Made by a program: the position numbers and the translations under genes. A DNA stretch of 64,000 nt, from contig JAHLKF010000001.1 in assembly GCA_025558075.1 (NCBI GenBank), positions 1,426,001-1,490,000 of the forward strand. Reading direction: 5' to 3'. Origin of the DNA: Gaertneriomyces semiglobifer. Lineage: Eukaryota > Chytridiomycota > Chytridiomycetes > Spizellomycetales > Spizellomycetaceae. Shown here piece by piece: positions 54,271 through 64,000 of the stretch (position 1 is its first letter; every line of letters begins with the position of its first letter). Under the pieces are notes generated by a model, which was not told the DNA's origin, searched no databases, and worked only from the letters and a program-made list of their open reading frames with translations.

Positions 54271-57200
54271 ATGGTTTCCTACCCTTACACTCGACCTCCG
54301 GGTCACAACCAACCTGAGACCGACCCTATCACGGGCACCTTTGACTCCATCTTCAGAAATATCCGACATGGACTTCTTGGAGTATTATTCATCTTAAACA
54401 AAGATAGAGCGGGTGGGAATTGGTTCATCTGCGGCGTCGAAGCGTTGATTGATCACTTCCAAGATTTGTACTTTCCGTTGGGCTTCAAAGGTTTCGAGTG
54501 GCAACCAGAGGCTTCATGGCTCATCACCGCTCTCAGTTGGTTCTCTCCGGAAAAATTTGTCAGCGGAACATTTGCCCTATACATCTTCCTGATCACAATT
54601 TTGACTCTTGTGCTGCTGAACGCACTATGGGTCGGTTACTGCTTTGCGAAAAACCGCTTCCGGTTCATGTGGACGCTCAAGTTTCTTCGTTTCACACTTC
54701 GCATCTTCTCAACTAGTAAGTATTCCCCATCCGTGGAACATATTTTGGTACCGAATTGACCTCACATCATATACCTATAGTTCTTTACATCCCAATTCTG
54801 GATAAATTTGTGCACAGCATTGCTGAATGTCCTCCAACGGGCGATCACATTGCCATCACATGGAAAGACTGTTGGGCACCACCCTATCTAGGACAGAGTG
54901 TTGCAACTCTGATTGTTCTCGTCATCTTTGTGTGCCTGGTGATGTCCGTTTCGGCGACCTACTTTGATGTCGATCCAGACAAGAAGAGCATTCTCGCTAG
55001 GCCACACAGCCGCCTCGAGCTTCTATACCTCACGTGTCGAACGGTTTTGACCATCGCTAACACCATCTTGGTCACCTACGGAAACAAAGATGGAACGATG
55101 GAACGGTCGATAATGGCGTTTGTGTGTATTGCCACTAGTGGCGTGCTCGTTCTGACTTACTGTTGGGTAAGTGACATTGTCATTGGTATCCGCGTCGACG
55201 TTCAAGTTGTTTCTAAGTCAGATGGATCTCTAGTACATCCCATACTATAATTTTCGTTTTTCCATATTCCGCGCGGGGCTACAAGCGGTATTTTTTTGGT
55301 AAGGCTCTGCGTATGATGTATGATGGTTTGCTCCGTATACCAGCGCTAGGAACTGATTCGAGACATTTACCTCAGGGCTTCACTAAGCGCCGTATTCAAC
55401 CTCGTCAGACCGAAAAGCGACATCGGTATTCTATTCATGATCCTGACTCCCGTCATGTTCCTGCTGGCAGTTCTATTAGTCAAGGCGAGACGACGAGCGA
55501 TTGAGAGGGCCGACCCGGTGAAGGCAAATGTTTTGACCCTTGAACTGATGGTCAGGTTCAAACTTGAACGCGCGGGTCTGTTGTTCAAAGAGCCTCCCAA
55601 GAACAATGTTACTCTCTTGGCGGTCAGTCCCGGAGATCTCACAAAGTCCGCCTCAAGCCCGCCGCCAGGCAAAGATGAGCGGAAGGAACACAAAGCGAGG
55701 GATCTTCACGCTTTGGATGAAGCCAACAAGTTATTTGCGATTGGCCTCAAGCAACATCAACATTCTTGTTTACTGCAACTTTTTGCTTCCCAATTTGCAC
55801 TGCTTCGACTAGGAAATAAAGCGCAATGTATGGCAGCCCTCTCAAAGGCTGAACACTGTCATCCATACCTAGACGAAGCTTCCCTCATATTTAGAAGGGA
55901 GCGACAGTTGAGTGAGAGGTAGGTTGCAGTTACACATCCAGTTGCAATATCCCAGCTTTTTCTCACACAAACCGTGCAGGTTTTCTGGTGGCGACCAAAT
56001 TTCCATGATCGACTTTATTGCGTAAGTATCTCGACGTTTCATGCTTTGTGTCCAATATCGGTATAGGACGGTGCTAATGAGGTTTTGTGCTATTTAGGTA
56101 CGAGCAATCCATCAATTCCGCCAAGAAGTGGCAACGCCGAGCTGAAACAGCGGTTATTCAATTCTGGGCAGAGCTTCTTCGTTCTCGCCCCTCGTTTCGC
56201 CGCCTTCATATTAACGGGGCAGCGGTGACAACCGCGATATCCGCTGCACAGCAGCATTTTGCTGCCATGTTGAAGCTGGCGCCAACTTCACCTCAGGTGT
56301 ACCGCATGTATGCGGATTTCTTGATCAATGTTCTGAATGATCATAAGCATGCTCAAGAAATGGTCCAGCGAGCGGATGAGCTGGAAGGTGAACGTTCAAG
56401 AAGTACCGAACGATTGAACGAACCCGATGATGAGTACTCGCAGGTTTCCGAAAACAATATGGCGTACTTTGCGGGCAGCGCCCTTGTGACCATTAGCGGT
56501 GAACTTGACTCACTGGGTCAGGTGAGACTATCGACACAACGCAAGCAAATTGAACTGAGATCATAACCCAGAATTATTATGTAGATCCTCTCTGCGAATA
56601 CACAGTGGTTAAAGCTATTCGGGCTCAAAAGGTATGAAGCAATTCATCGTAATATTACCGTCATCATACCCTCGCCTTTCGCCGAAGTACACGATGGACT
56701 TCTCAGAAGGTACCTTGACACTGGATATGCAAAAGTGGGTAACCTCATGCGAGGATAGCTCGGTCTGCTTAGCGAAAACTAATATCGTGTTTACCAACAG
56801 GTGATTGACCGACCCCGTCAGGTTCTCGCTGTTGACTCGGCAGGGTTTCTCATTCTAGTAACTCTCTGCGTGAAACAAGTCATGGCATCTGAGGGTGGAG
56901 CGTCAAAAACCACGTTCCTTGGTATCATGGGTTCTGTACCTCACACTCTCGGTGAAGGTTTTGTCATCCTTGATGATAGCCTGAGGATTCTACATTGCTC
57001 ACAAGACCTGATGGAAGTCTTCCAACCGGAGCGCGTACGTGGCGCCACATTCGACTCCTGGGCCCCACATCTCACGCTAGACGTTCTGCCTGAATTGACC
57101 AGTAAGGAGGGCATTAGCCAAGTACTAGAGACAGGTCCGATTGCGTATAAGCTGCATCTGCATGCTGACAAAGTTGGAGTGCTGGAAGAAGTATGCTACA

Positions 57201-59700
57201 TTTGTCGTGTGAGATACTCTGTTGTCAAACCGGCCAAGTCGAGCAACCCATCACCGTCTTCATCTCCAATACAATCTCCGTCATTGCCACCCTCTTCACC
57301 TCAACCTCAACACCAGTCGTCACTAAAAGTGACGCCCCAAGGATCACGTCAAACCCAATTCAAGCTGTCTCCGGAAGAATCGGACAACCTGCAAGTACCT
57401 AGCCAGCTTGGGAGGTGTCCGTTCGGTTATGATGATAAACCAGAGCCACAAATTGACATTCTGGGCGACCAAGACCCTACACCGGCGTTCCAAATTAGGC
57501 GCGAACTCGGTCCTAAGATCTCAGTCACATCCGCCACATCAAGCGCATCGGCGATACCGATGAGTTTCTCACCGCAAGCTTCTGCAGACTGTGTTGCTCG
57601 CCCAGACACCGAAGCGCCTAAAGACAAGCGTAAAGGAAGCAGAGTGAACATTATGGCTCCTGCGATTTCGAAGACACCACCTCACTCTGATGACGAAGAC
57701 AGACGGAGCGTTGGCTCTCTAGGTTCTCGTACGTCGTCCAAGGACAGTTACATCAAGCGGGTTGTGACGGTCAAAAATATGCAAACGAACCGGCAACTTT
57801 TATGGTTACGCAATGCATTTTTAGTCTGTTTGCTTATTCTCGGCATTCTGGCGGTTGTGGACAATCTTACGTACAAAGCATTGTACAATGAAGTTGAATC
57901 GCGACTGAAGCAAGTGGTGACGATAGGGAAGACATCAACGCGCTTGATGGACGTAATTGATTCGACAAGATCGCTGGAAATCGGGGAAGATGCGACAATT
58001 GCTGTAAGCATCAGTAACAAAACTCACGCTATCTTGCGCCTCCAATATGGCGTTGAATTCCTGCTGGGTACCGCAATGGAATTTGCGTCCATAGCGCCCG
58101 GATCGGCGCCTTACGCCGATGTGAACATGTATGTGTCCGATGGCAGCGGCGGTTGGAAGCGCGGCAGCACTGTGGGCCTTTTTGATGCGATCCAAGGCGT
58201 TGTCGCAGACGTGCTTTACTTGATTGATACCCCGCAAGCCATGGTAATCGGTGCATTACAACGGAAAGCGTTGGACAACATCTACGTGAATGCTGCCGGA
58301 CCAATACTGGCTGCAATGAATGCGTCCATCGTGGATTCCACAGAACATTTCAGGGAGCTGGTCACTCACAAACGCAAGAGTCTGGCGACTTCTGCGGTTG
58401 GTCCTATTGTCTGCTTGGTCTGCTTGATGATCATCTGGCCACTGTACGTGAATGTTTTGACAAGCCGGAGCCGGTTTTACAGCATATTTTTGGATATTCC
58501 AAAGTAAGGCGATATTTTATTGCATTTTCCCACGCCAGCTCTGGGGTACTAATCTTTCTTTCTAGGGAGGTGGTCAAAGGAATATACTCTTCCCACATGC
58601 AACGTCTGGCGGAAGCTGACAGTGACGCAGACGACGACGATGATGCGACTGATCCCACGCGCCTTATGGTTGACAACCTTCTTCAGGGTGAATCGGAAAG
58701 CGGTGATATGGAGGCCCAGTCGGATGTCACGGATTTCAGTAAATCCAAATGGCGCTTCTGGGGTAAAATTCAGGACCAACATCGAATGACCATCAAGGCT
58801 CTGATGCTTTTCGGGGTGTGTGCCGCATACTTTTTCTCCGCATCTGGTTGGACCATTACCTTTACATCGGATCATTTTGACCTTCCGACCGAGATTTACT
58901 GGACGGAACAGTTGAACGCTATAGGCCAGGCTGCATCGTACAGGCTTCGAGAGGACGTTCTACAAGCATATGGCTACATGGACGCTGGTACAAGTGCCGT
59001 GGCTGCGGACCCGGAAACACCACTGCCCTCAACAAGCAGCTTACTCGCATTGTCAGAAGATATTGCTAAAGGCCTACTGTACGGAAGCGCATCCATGAAG
59101 ACGAGGGCAACGGCGGACACCAAAGACGATAGGGTACGGCACATTTTCCTTCAAGATGCTTGCATCCCAGGAATGCCGGAAGATTGTGCAACGTTTGCAG
59201 AGGGATTGTTCAAGCGAGGGTTATACGCCGCTTTGGGCCACCATGTCCGTTTCGCTCGCAATCTGTATGAGGAGGTGGCCAATACTGTCGCACCGCCGAC
59301 ACCAACACCACTTCCGCCAAATATTGTATCTCGACTCACGACGTTAAGCGCTCTGGCAACGCAGTACTTGACGCTGCCGCTGGATTATAGTATAGAAGAA
59401 CGCTTGGACTTCGCAAACGAGCAGCTGGCCTGGTTTCGGTCGTTTCACCTTGCTTTCACTATCATCTTTTGCCTGACGCTAGCACTTCTCTATGCCGCCG
59501 TTTATCGACCGTTGTTATTGAAGTTGCGCGAAGAAACTCGTCGAACTTATGTGATGCTTTTTATGGTAAATCGATCGATTGTTCTTTTGTTCGCTTTCGC
59601 AGTAACCTTTTGTTGCTCACTCTGTTTACACTATGCAGATACCACCCGAGATTTTGAGCAAGATGCCGAGTATAAAACGCTGGGCGTCTATGTCTGGTAG
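54271..59700 (+). CDS. TmcB-like membrane protein with TPR and PAS regions
   Basis: Nine exons: 54271-54715, 54781-55166, 55234-55287, 55350-55918, 55980-56021, 56098-56521, 56585-56734, 56801-58503, 58566-59700; 1635 residues. Several N-terminal transmembrane helices (LYIFLITILTLVLLNALWV; LIVLVIFVCLVMSVSATYF; ILFMILTPVMFLLAVLLV) are followed by a TPR-like block (LFASQFALLRLGNKAQCMAA; AQQHFAAMLKLAPTSPQVYR). A PAS-type segment begins ILSANTQWLKLFGLKRYEAI and contains NITVIIPSPFAEVHDGLLRR, typical of TmcB proteins known from Dictyostelium, ciliates and chytrids. A disordered Ser/Pro linker and six or so more hydrophobic segments follow. There is no kinase or cyclase domain. Role is inferred: a membrane sensor. 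The donor of intron 3 was chosen as GTATTT because the nearby GTAAGG breaks the frame. Confidence 0.78.
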
Positions 59701-59833
59701 AAAGGCTGGTAGAACACGCCGAGCGGATAGTAAACAGCGTCGTCCAAGTATGATGCCGCTTGAAGAGAAAGTTTAACACATTAGCGGGAGCGCTTGATTA
59801 TGGTTGTTAAATAGATAGATTTCATGTGAACAG

Positions 59834-60445
59834 TTACAGTAGTGTGATATCAACTAAATCAAATTTTCTTCTGCCTTTCTCCATCAACCTTGTTTTAAGA
59901 GCTTTCTGAGCATCTTCCTCAGTCGCTCTTGCTATTTCCTTTATCTTCTCTTGCACATAAGCCAGTCGTTCTTCGCCACCCATTTCCAGGTATTTTTCCA
60001 GGTCAAGACTGTCTGTCAAACGCTTCTTCATTTCAGGACGGGATGGCAATGGCGGCAACGTTCCATCATCAACGGACACATATCGTCGCTGACGGGAGAG
60101 ATCATAGTGAAGGACGACTCGACCTGGGATGAGGGCAAACAATGTGTGATCACGGCCCATTCCAACGTTTTGTCCAGGATGCCATTGTGTTCCTCTCTGT
60201 CTGATTATGATGGTCCCCGGGTTGACTTTGGCGTTATGTAGCACCTTGAACCCTAGGTACTTTGGCTTTGACGTACGTCCGTTTTTTGAAGAGCCTCCAG
60301 CTTTTTTGGTCGCCCAACGGGTTTGGGTAAAAGTGTTTGGAGATGCTGACGGTTTCGCCGATGGAAGTCCAACAGGCGGAAGATGCCTGGCAAGGACACC
60401 AGTCCCTGCGGGATACAGCCGACACTGAGCTACTGAGCGGAACAT
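59834..60445 (-). CDS. MRPL27: Mitochondrial ribosomal protein bL27m
   Basis: Single exon, 203 residues, starting [16 protein letters not shown], an Arg-rich amphipathic N-terminus that fits a mitochondrial targeting peptide. The bL27 core is clear: [73 protein letters not shown]. In bacteria L27's N-terminus reaches the peptidyl-transferase centre; here processing would expose [11 protein letters not shown]-terminal extension of about 80 residues is helical and charged, as in other fungal bL27m proteins. It is divergent from the methyltransferase gene. Confidence 0.95.
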   Translation of the reverse strand: MFRSVAQCRLYPAGTGVLARHLPPVGLPSAKPSASPNTFTQTRWATKKAGGSSKNGRTSKPKYLGFKVLHNAKVNPGTIIIRQRGTQWHPGQNVGMGRDHTLFALIPGRVVLHYDLSRQRRYVSVDDGTLPPLPSRPEMKKRLTDSLDLEKYLEMGGEERLAYVQEKIKEIARATEEDAQKALKTRLMEKGRRKFDLVDITLL

Positions 60446-60640
60446 GGATCGTCTATTGAAAGGCAACGCAAATGGTCGGCCGTGTGTAGTCGGGTCGAAG
60501 TCTACATGGCGTCGTTCGCAGATCCTGACGCGGTTGTCACGGCAACAGTCTCTTGAGTTGCTGGCAGCGTTTATAACAAGCAAAACGCAGGGGTTCTGTC
60601 ATTATTCCAAGGAGAAAGCGACCGAGTGGAGGCGGGAGAG
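60446..60640. promoter_or_regulatory. Compact divergent promoter, bL27m / methyltransferase
   Basis: 195 bp between two start codons in opposite directions. No TATA element or specific site recognised. Confidence 0.4.
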
Positions 60641-61399
60641 ATGAGCGATCGGACGTTTGCTAATCTGCATTCCATGCGGGATAATTATGCTACATATGGA
60701 GTGGAGAATTACTATACCAAGGTGGCAGCGACTTATCGCAATCCGCATTGGGAGGGAATTCGCACGGTATTGAGTAACTGGATGGATGTCTGGTGGGACA
60801 GAGAAGGTCGTCAAGCTTGCAAGGAACCCGAACACTCGGGCTTCACTATCCTAGACATGGCCGCCGGAAGCGGTGAGGCTACTGAGACGCTCTTATGGTG
60901 GGCAGATAGAAGGCGCAGAGGGGTAGGCGCCGGGCGTCCTAGGGGTCTGTTGGCAACGGCATTGCCAGCAGCGGTGGATGATGCAGCTCAGTCGCCCCAG
61001 TCCGTCAATGCCACTCAAGACCCACGCCTGCATATCTCAGCAACCGATCCGTTCACTGAAGAGGCGTACACAAGTCGAACCAACCTGCCTTGTCATTGCC
61101 TTTCTTTCCGTGATATTGCGGATGGGCAACTTCCTTGCGATTTTTATGACATGATCGTGTGTTCTTTTGCGTTGCATTTGGTTACAGATAATAGCGAACT
61201 CTTCTCCCTCTTATGGGAATTGAGTTCCAAGGCACGGTGGCTTGTTATTATAGCTCCTGGAAAGCGACCTGAGATTAAGGATGGATGGGGATGGAGGTTG
61301 TGGGATTGCAAATCGTGGAGTGGGGAAAAGACCTCTGGAAATGCTGAATTCACAAGCGGGAAGTCCAGGGCCAGAATATTCAGAAGCACCAACTTTTGA
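60641..61399 (+). CDS. Class I SAM-dependent methyltransferase, substrate unknown
   Basis: Single exon, 252 residues, from ATG at 60641 (MSDRTFANLHSMRDNYATYG). The conserved opening YGVENYYTKVAATYRNPHWE precedes motif I, ILDMAAGSGEATETLLWW, with the glycine-rich SAM-binding loop. Motif II-like HISATDPF follows after an Arg/Ala/Pro-rich insertion. Motif IV-like FYDMIVCSFALHLV and the strand LVIIAPGKRPEI complete the Rossmann fold. The combination resembles an uncharacterised fungal methyltransferase family. No targeting sequence is evident. In-frame sequence upstream of the ATG lacks a start. Confidence 0.75.
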   Translation: MSDRTFANLHSMRDNYATYGVENYYTKVAATYRNPHWEGIRTVLSNWMDVWWDREGRQACKEPEHSGFTILDMAAGSGEATETLLWWADRRRRGVGAGRPRGLLATALPAAVDDAAQSPQSVNATQDPRLHISATDPFTEEAYTSRTNLPCHCLSFRDIADGQLPCDFYDMIVCSFALHLVTDNSELFSLLWELSSKARWLVIIAPGKRPEIKDGWGWRLWDCKSWSGEKTSGNAEFTSGKSRARIFRSTNF

Positions 61400-61793
61400 G
61401 CTTGCTGCTTCGAAGGGAAGTGGGACTAGTAGTTACTCTTCCCTCGTGCAAACCGTCTTGCTCCTTTCTCACGACAGCTGCTTTCCACCTGACGCTTCTG
61501 TTCCGTCGATGAGCTGTGGGGCACTCTTCCGCGTCAGCCATGTCAGAGATGTTTGCAGTGGCACTAGGCAGCTAGCATGCCTACCATGCCCATGAACAAA
61601 CAGAGGGCCATTGCCGGGTTCCTCATCATCGCTCAAGCTCACTGTGTGTGGTCTCGATCAATCGTTTGTTCATTGTCGCAACTTGCGTTCGCACACGCGC
61701 GCGCACGCGTCCAGCCAAAAGAAACCAACGGGCTTCCCGTCGACGTTTTACTTAGTAGATATATAATGGCAATGATATGCGTATAGTTATTAC
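61400..61793. other. Intergenic region
   Basis: About 390 bp between two plus-strand genes; contains a short alternating CACACGCGCGCGCACGCG stretch near 61692-61708. No gene seen. Confidence 0.4.
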
Positions 61794-64000
61794 ATGAGTG
61801 TGGGAATTCAGTGCTCTCCGCTTCCAAAAATGCCTGCCTCTAAGATCGGTCCTGGGCCTTTGGGCACGTCTGAGCAAGAAGATGTGCGCCGGCAGCACCT
61901 GAATCGCGAGCTTCAGAATGACATGCAACGGTTCCTTGCGGCTCAAGCAAAGGAGAATCCTCGTCTACGGCGGCTTCGTCGAAAATCGTTTGAAGATCCT
62001 AAAGTAACGAGTCACCAACCTTACATCCAACCCATACCTTCTGAAGCAAAACGTGAAGACAGAGCTCGTCCGGAAGTCGAGCCAGCGAGAGAAATGCCCA
62101 CCGACCCTCATCCTTACAATAGAGGTACTAGAATACTCAACTTTTGCTCAAGAAGATAACGATCGGCTCATGAGTGATTAGGTTGGTCCGCTGCTGATGT
62201 ACGTGGAGATGTGAAACCACATCCACCACCACCGCTGATGAAGTAAGTCCACAGACCTGTTAGTCTCAAGTGACGGAAAAGTGTAGACTGACCACGAGAA
62301 GCCGCTACCCGGTCTCATCGGCTCCTCCTGCAGACGGGCGAGCCTATCAACCGCCATACGGTTACCATATCCAGAGTAATCCTTACCCACCATGGCTAGG
62401 TGATCCTCGCATGTGTCACGACCGGCCCCTCCATGCAGATCCTCGCTTTATGGCTGACCAAGGTTATCACGATCCTCGGCAAGGCTATGGCATGTACAGT
62501 CCGTACATGGTTCCGGACGGATACCGACCGCAGGTAAGAGTTGATGAGCCTCGCAGCCCAATATTCGCTGACCGTGTTTTCGACAAAGGTTTTACCACAA
62601 TATCATTCTTGGCGAGATGAGGCGCCGTTGCAGGAACATGAGGATCGGCGTCTGACACCACCCGGAGCTTATCATACCCCGTACGACGATGCACCTCGTG
62701 AGATTCAGAAGATCCGTGCTGAACCAGCAAGTGCGCCTCTGGACCGAAACGACCCCAGGGCCAAAGCGAGGGCATATGCTGCTGAGCTTGGTATGTTCGT
62801 TTTAAATCAGTGGGTCCCTGAACTCTCATGCGTTAACTCAATATCGCCTCATACAGAAAAGCAAATGATTGAAAAGCGTATAGCTGTGGAACGCGAGAGA
62901 AACTATCGCAAAGCACCCGATTTTACTGTAAATGGCATGTTCGTGACCATCGAAGCGTTCAGTGCTGAAGTACCATTTGTAGCCAAGTGCCATTCCTGGA
63001 CCATACCAGATGTCTCCCGTTCCTGGCCAATACCAAATGTCTCCGAATGCAACTACAACTAGGTATGTCTGCTGAGAGATTACTAGTGGACAACCCATTC
63101 CTACATATCGGATGACTCTGAGCTGACTTGAACGGTAGGAGTGCACCACCCGTAGTGCGCTCCCGAAATTCTCATGATCAGGCGAGCGCATATCAGCATC
63201 GTCATTCGGGGCCAGCATCAGTCTTTCCAACAAATGCGGAGCCGGAACCAAGTGAACAAACGGCAGTAAGTACTCAATGGACCGTGCACCCATCCCACCT
63301 TTTTACGAATTTTTACTGCTGCAGAAGCTTCAATATCTTCGTGATTTAGGTGAGGGCGAGATTGCTTCGTCGTTACCCTAATCTTTTCTCATGAGAGTAA
63401 CCGCCAGATGAACAACGACGGGTTAAAAGCGAAATAATGGAGAAGGAGAAGATGCTCTGGCGTGAGCAGGATCAAAAGGTCTGTGGATCCGACTCAACTG
63501 AATAACCAACGCGACCTGATATGCCAACACCTAGAAAGAATTGGAAATGGCACAGCCGAATTTTTGGGGTGGCTTTGGAGAACGGGCGGCCGGTGTGACA
63601 TTCTCCGGACGGAGGGGTGAACGGAATATAGGCAAATCTGAGGAAATACCACCGACGCATTCAACACATAGTATGTATCCACCAAAGACAGCCGAAAGTG
63701 AAAGAAGAACCTCGGCACCTCGTACTACGTTGGATCACGATGCGAGAAGGTTTCATGATGAAAGCAATGGCGGTACCGACCTCAAACAAGATACTGCCCG
63801 AATGAGGTTCGCCGTTTTTCCCTTTTCCCTCCCATTTGCCTGGGCTGACAGATGACTGCGGCAGCTTGATGGCATTTGCAAGCCAACAAGAGCCGCTACC
63901 ACCAATAGGGGCTACCGAAAAGAGATTCATTCGTAACAAACGCGGTACGGACCACATGGAACCTTGGGAGAAGGAGCAACTGCTAAGAAAACAACAGGCG
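61794..64000 (+). CDS. CSPP1-like protein, 5' part (runs off the right edge)
   Basis: ATG at 61794; exons 61794-62124, 62182-62242, 62287-62533, 62589-62790 and from 62857 join in phase, with further exons to the edge. The first exon has RRQHLNRELQNDMQRFLAAQ and a Lys/Arg/Pro-rich stretch; the middle is Pro/Tyr-rich (PPYGYHIQSNPYPPWLGDPR). Exons 4 and 5 form YAAELEKQMIEKRIAVERER, a Y-x3-L-x2-Q-I/M-x-E-K repeat like the short coiled-coil repeats of CSPP1, and EKEKMLWREQDQKELEM appears later. Another part repeats PYQMSPVPGQYQMSP. CSPP1 is a ciliary-base and spindle-pole microtubule protein. The match rests on motif style, so it is tentative; the gene itself is likely real. Exons after 62900 are not fixed. 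Confidence 0.5.

Overview
The window looks like nuclear DNA from a zoosporic (flagellated) fungus, most likely a chytrid. Genes are interrupted by many short introns, mostly about 50-80 nt with GTRNGT donors. Fungal-type housekeeping genes (Set5-like SET protein, Tpc1 carrier, Yos1, Pif1, NOC2, SWI1-type ARID subunit) sit beside flagellum and basal-body genes that non-flagellated fungi lack (IFT43, IFT52, OFD1, SPEF1, LRRC9, perhaps a CSPP1-like protein). The lineage call is inference from gene content; no rRNA or other phylogenetic marker is present. All exon models were built by hand from splice signals, reading phase and family resemblance.

Layout. 1-11 kb: a truncated gene, then IFT43, a DUF2062-like membrane protein and a DNAJC7/TPR2 co-chaperone on the minus strand, a SMAP-type ArfGAP on the plus strand, then a ZDHHC4/Swf1-type palmitoyltransferase and the PPIL2 U-box cyclophilin on minus. 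11-24.5 kb: mitochondrial thiamine-pyrophosphate-type carrier, NOC2, OFD1 and SPEF1 head to head, a small orphan gene, IFT52, UNC50. 25-27 kb: an unrecognised, possibly decayed multi-exon locus with a long inverted repeat. 27.7-39.6 kb: a small putative complex I subunit, YOS1, the 17-exon LRRC9, a Set5/SMYD5-like SET protein, nitronate monooxygenase, MOCS2B. 39.8-43.7 kb: a PIF1-family helicase with an unusual cysteine-containing insertion. 43.7-47.3 kb: a gene-poor repeat island with a 61-bp minisatellite, two related inverted-repeat elements, a perfect hairpin and a TG microsatellite. 47.3-64 kb: a G-protein alpha subunit, a 1225-aa ARID/BAF250-type chromatin subunit, a large TmcB-like TPR/PAS membrane protein, mitochondrial bL27, a class I methyltransferase, and the 5' part of a CSPP1-like gene running off the right edge.

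How the genes fit together. IFT43 (IFT-A) and IFT52 (IFT-B core) belong to intraflagellar transport; OFD1 acts at basal bodies, SPEF1 binds axonemal microtubules, and LRRC9 is flagellum-associated. A second theme is secretory traffic (YOS1, UNC50, ArfGAP, DHHC transferase). A third is sensing (G-alpha and the TmcB-like receptor-like protein). Several genes are head to head with gaps of only 160-340 bp, which suggests shared promoters.
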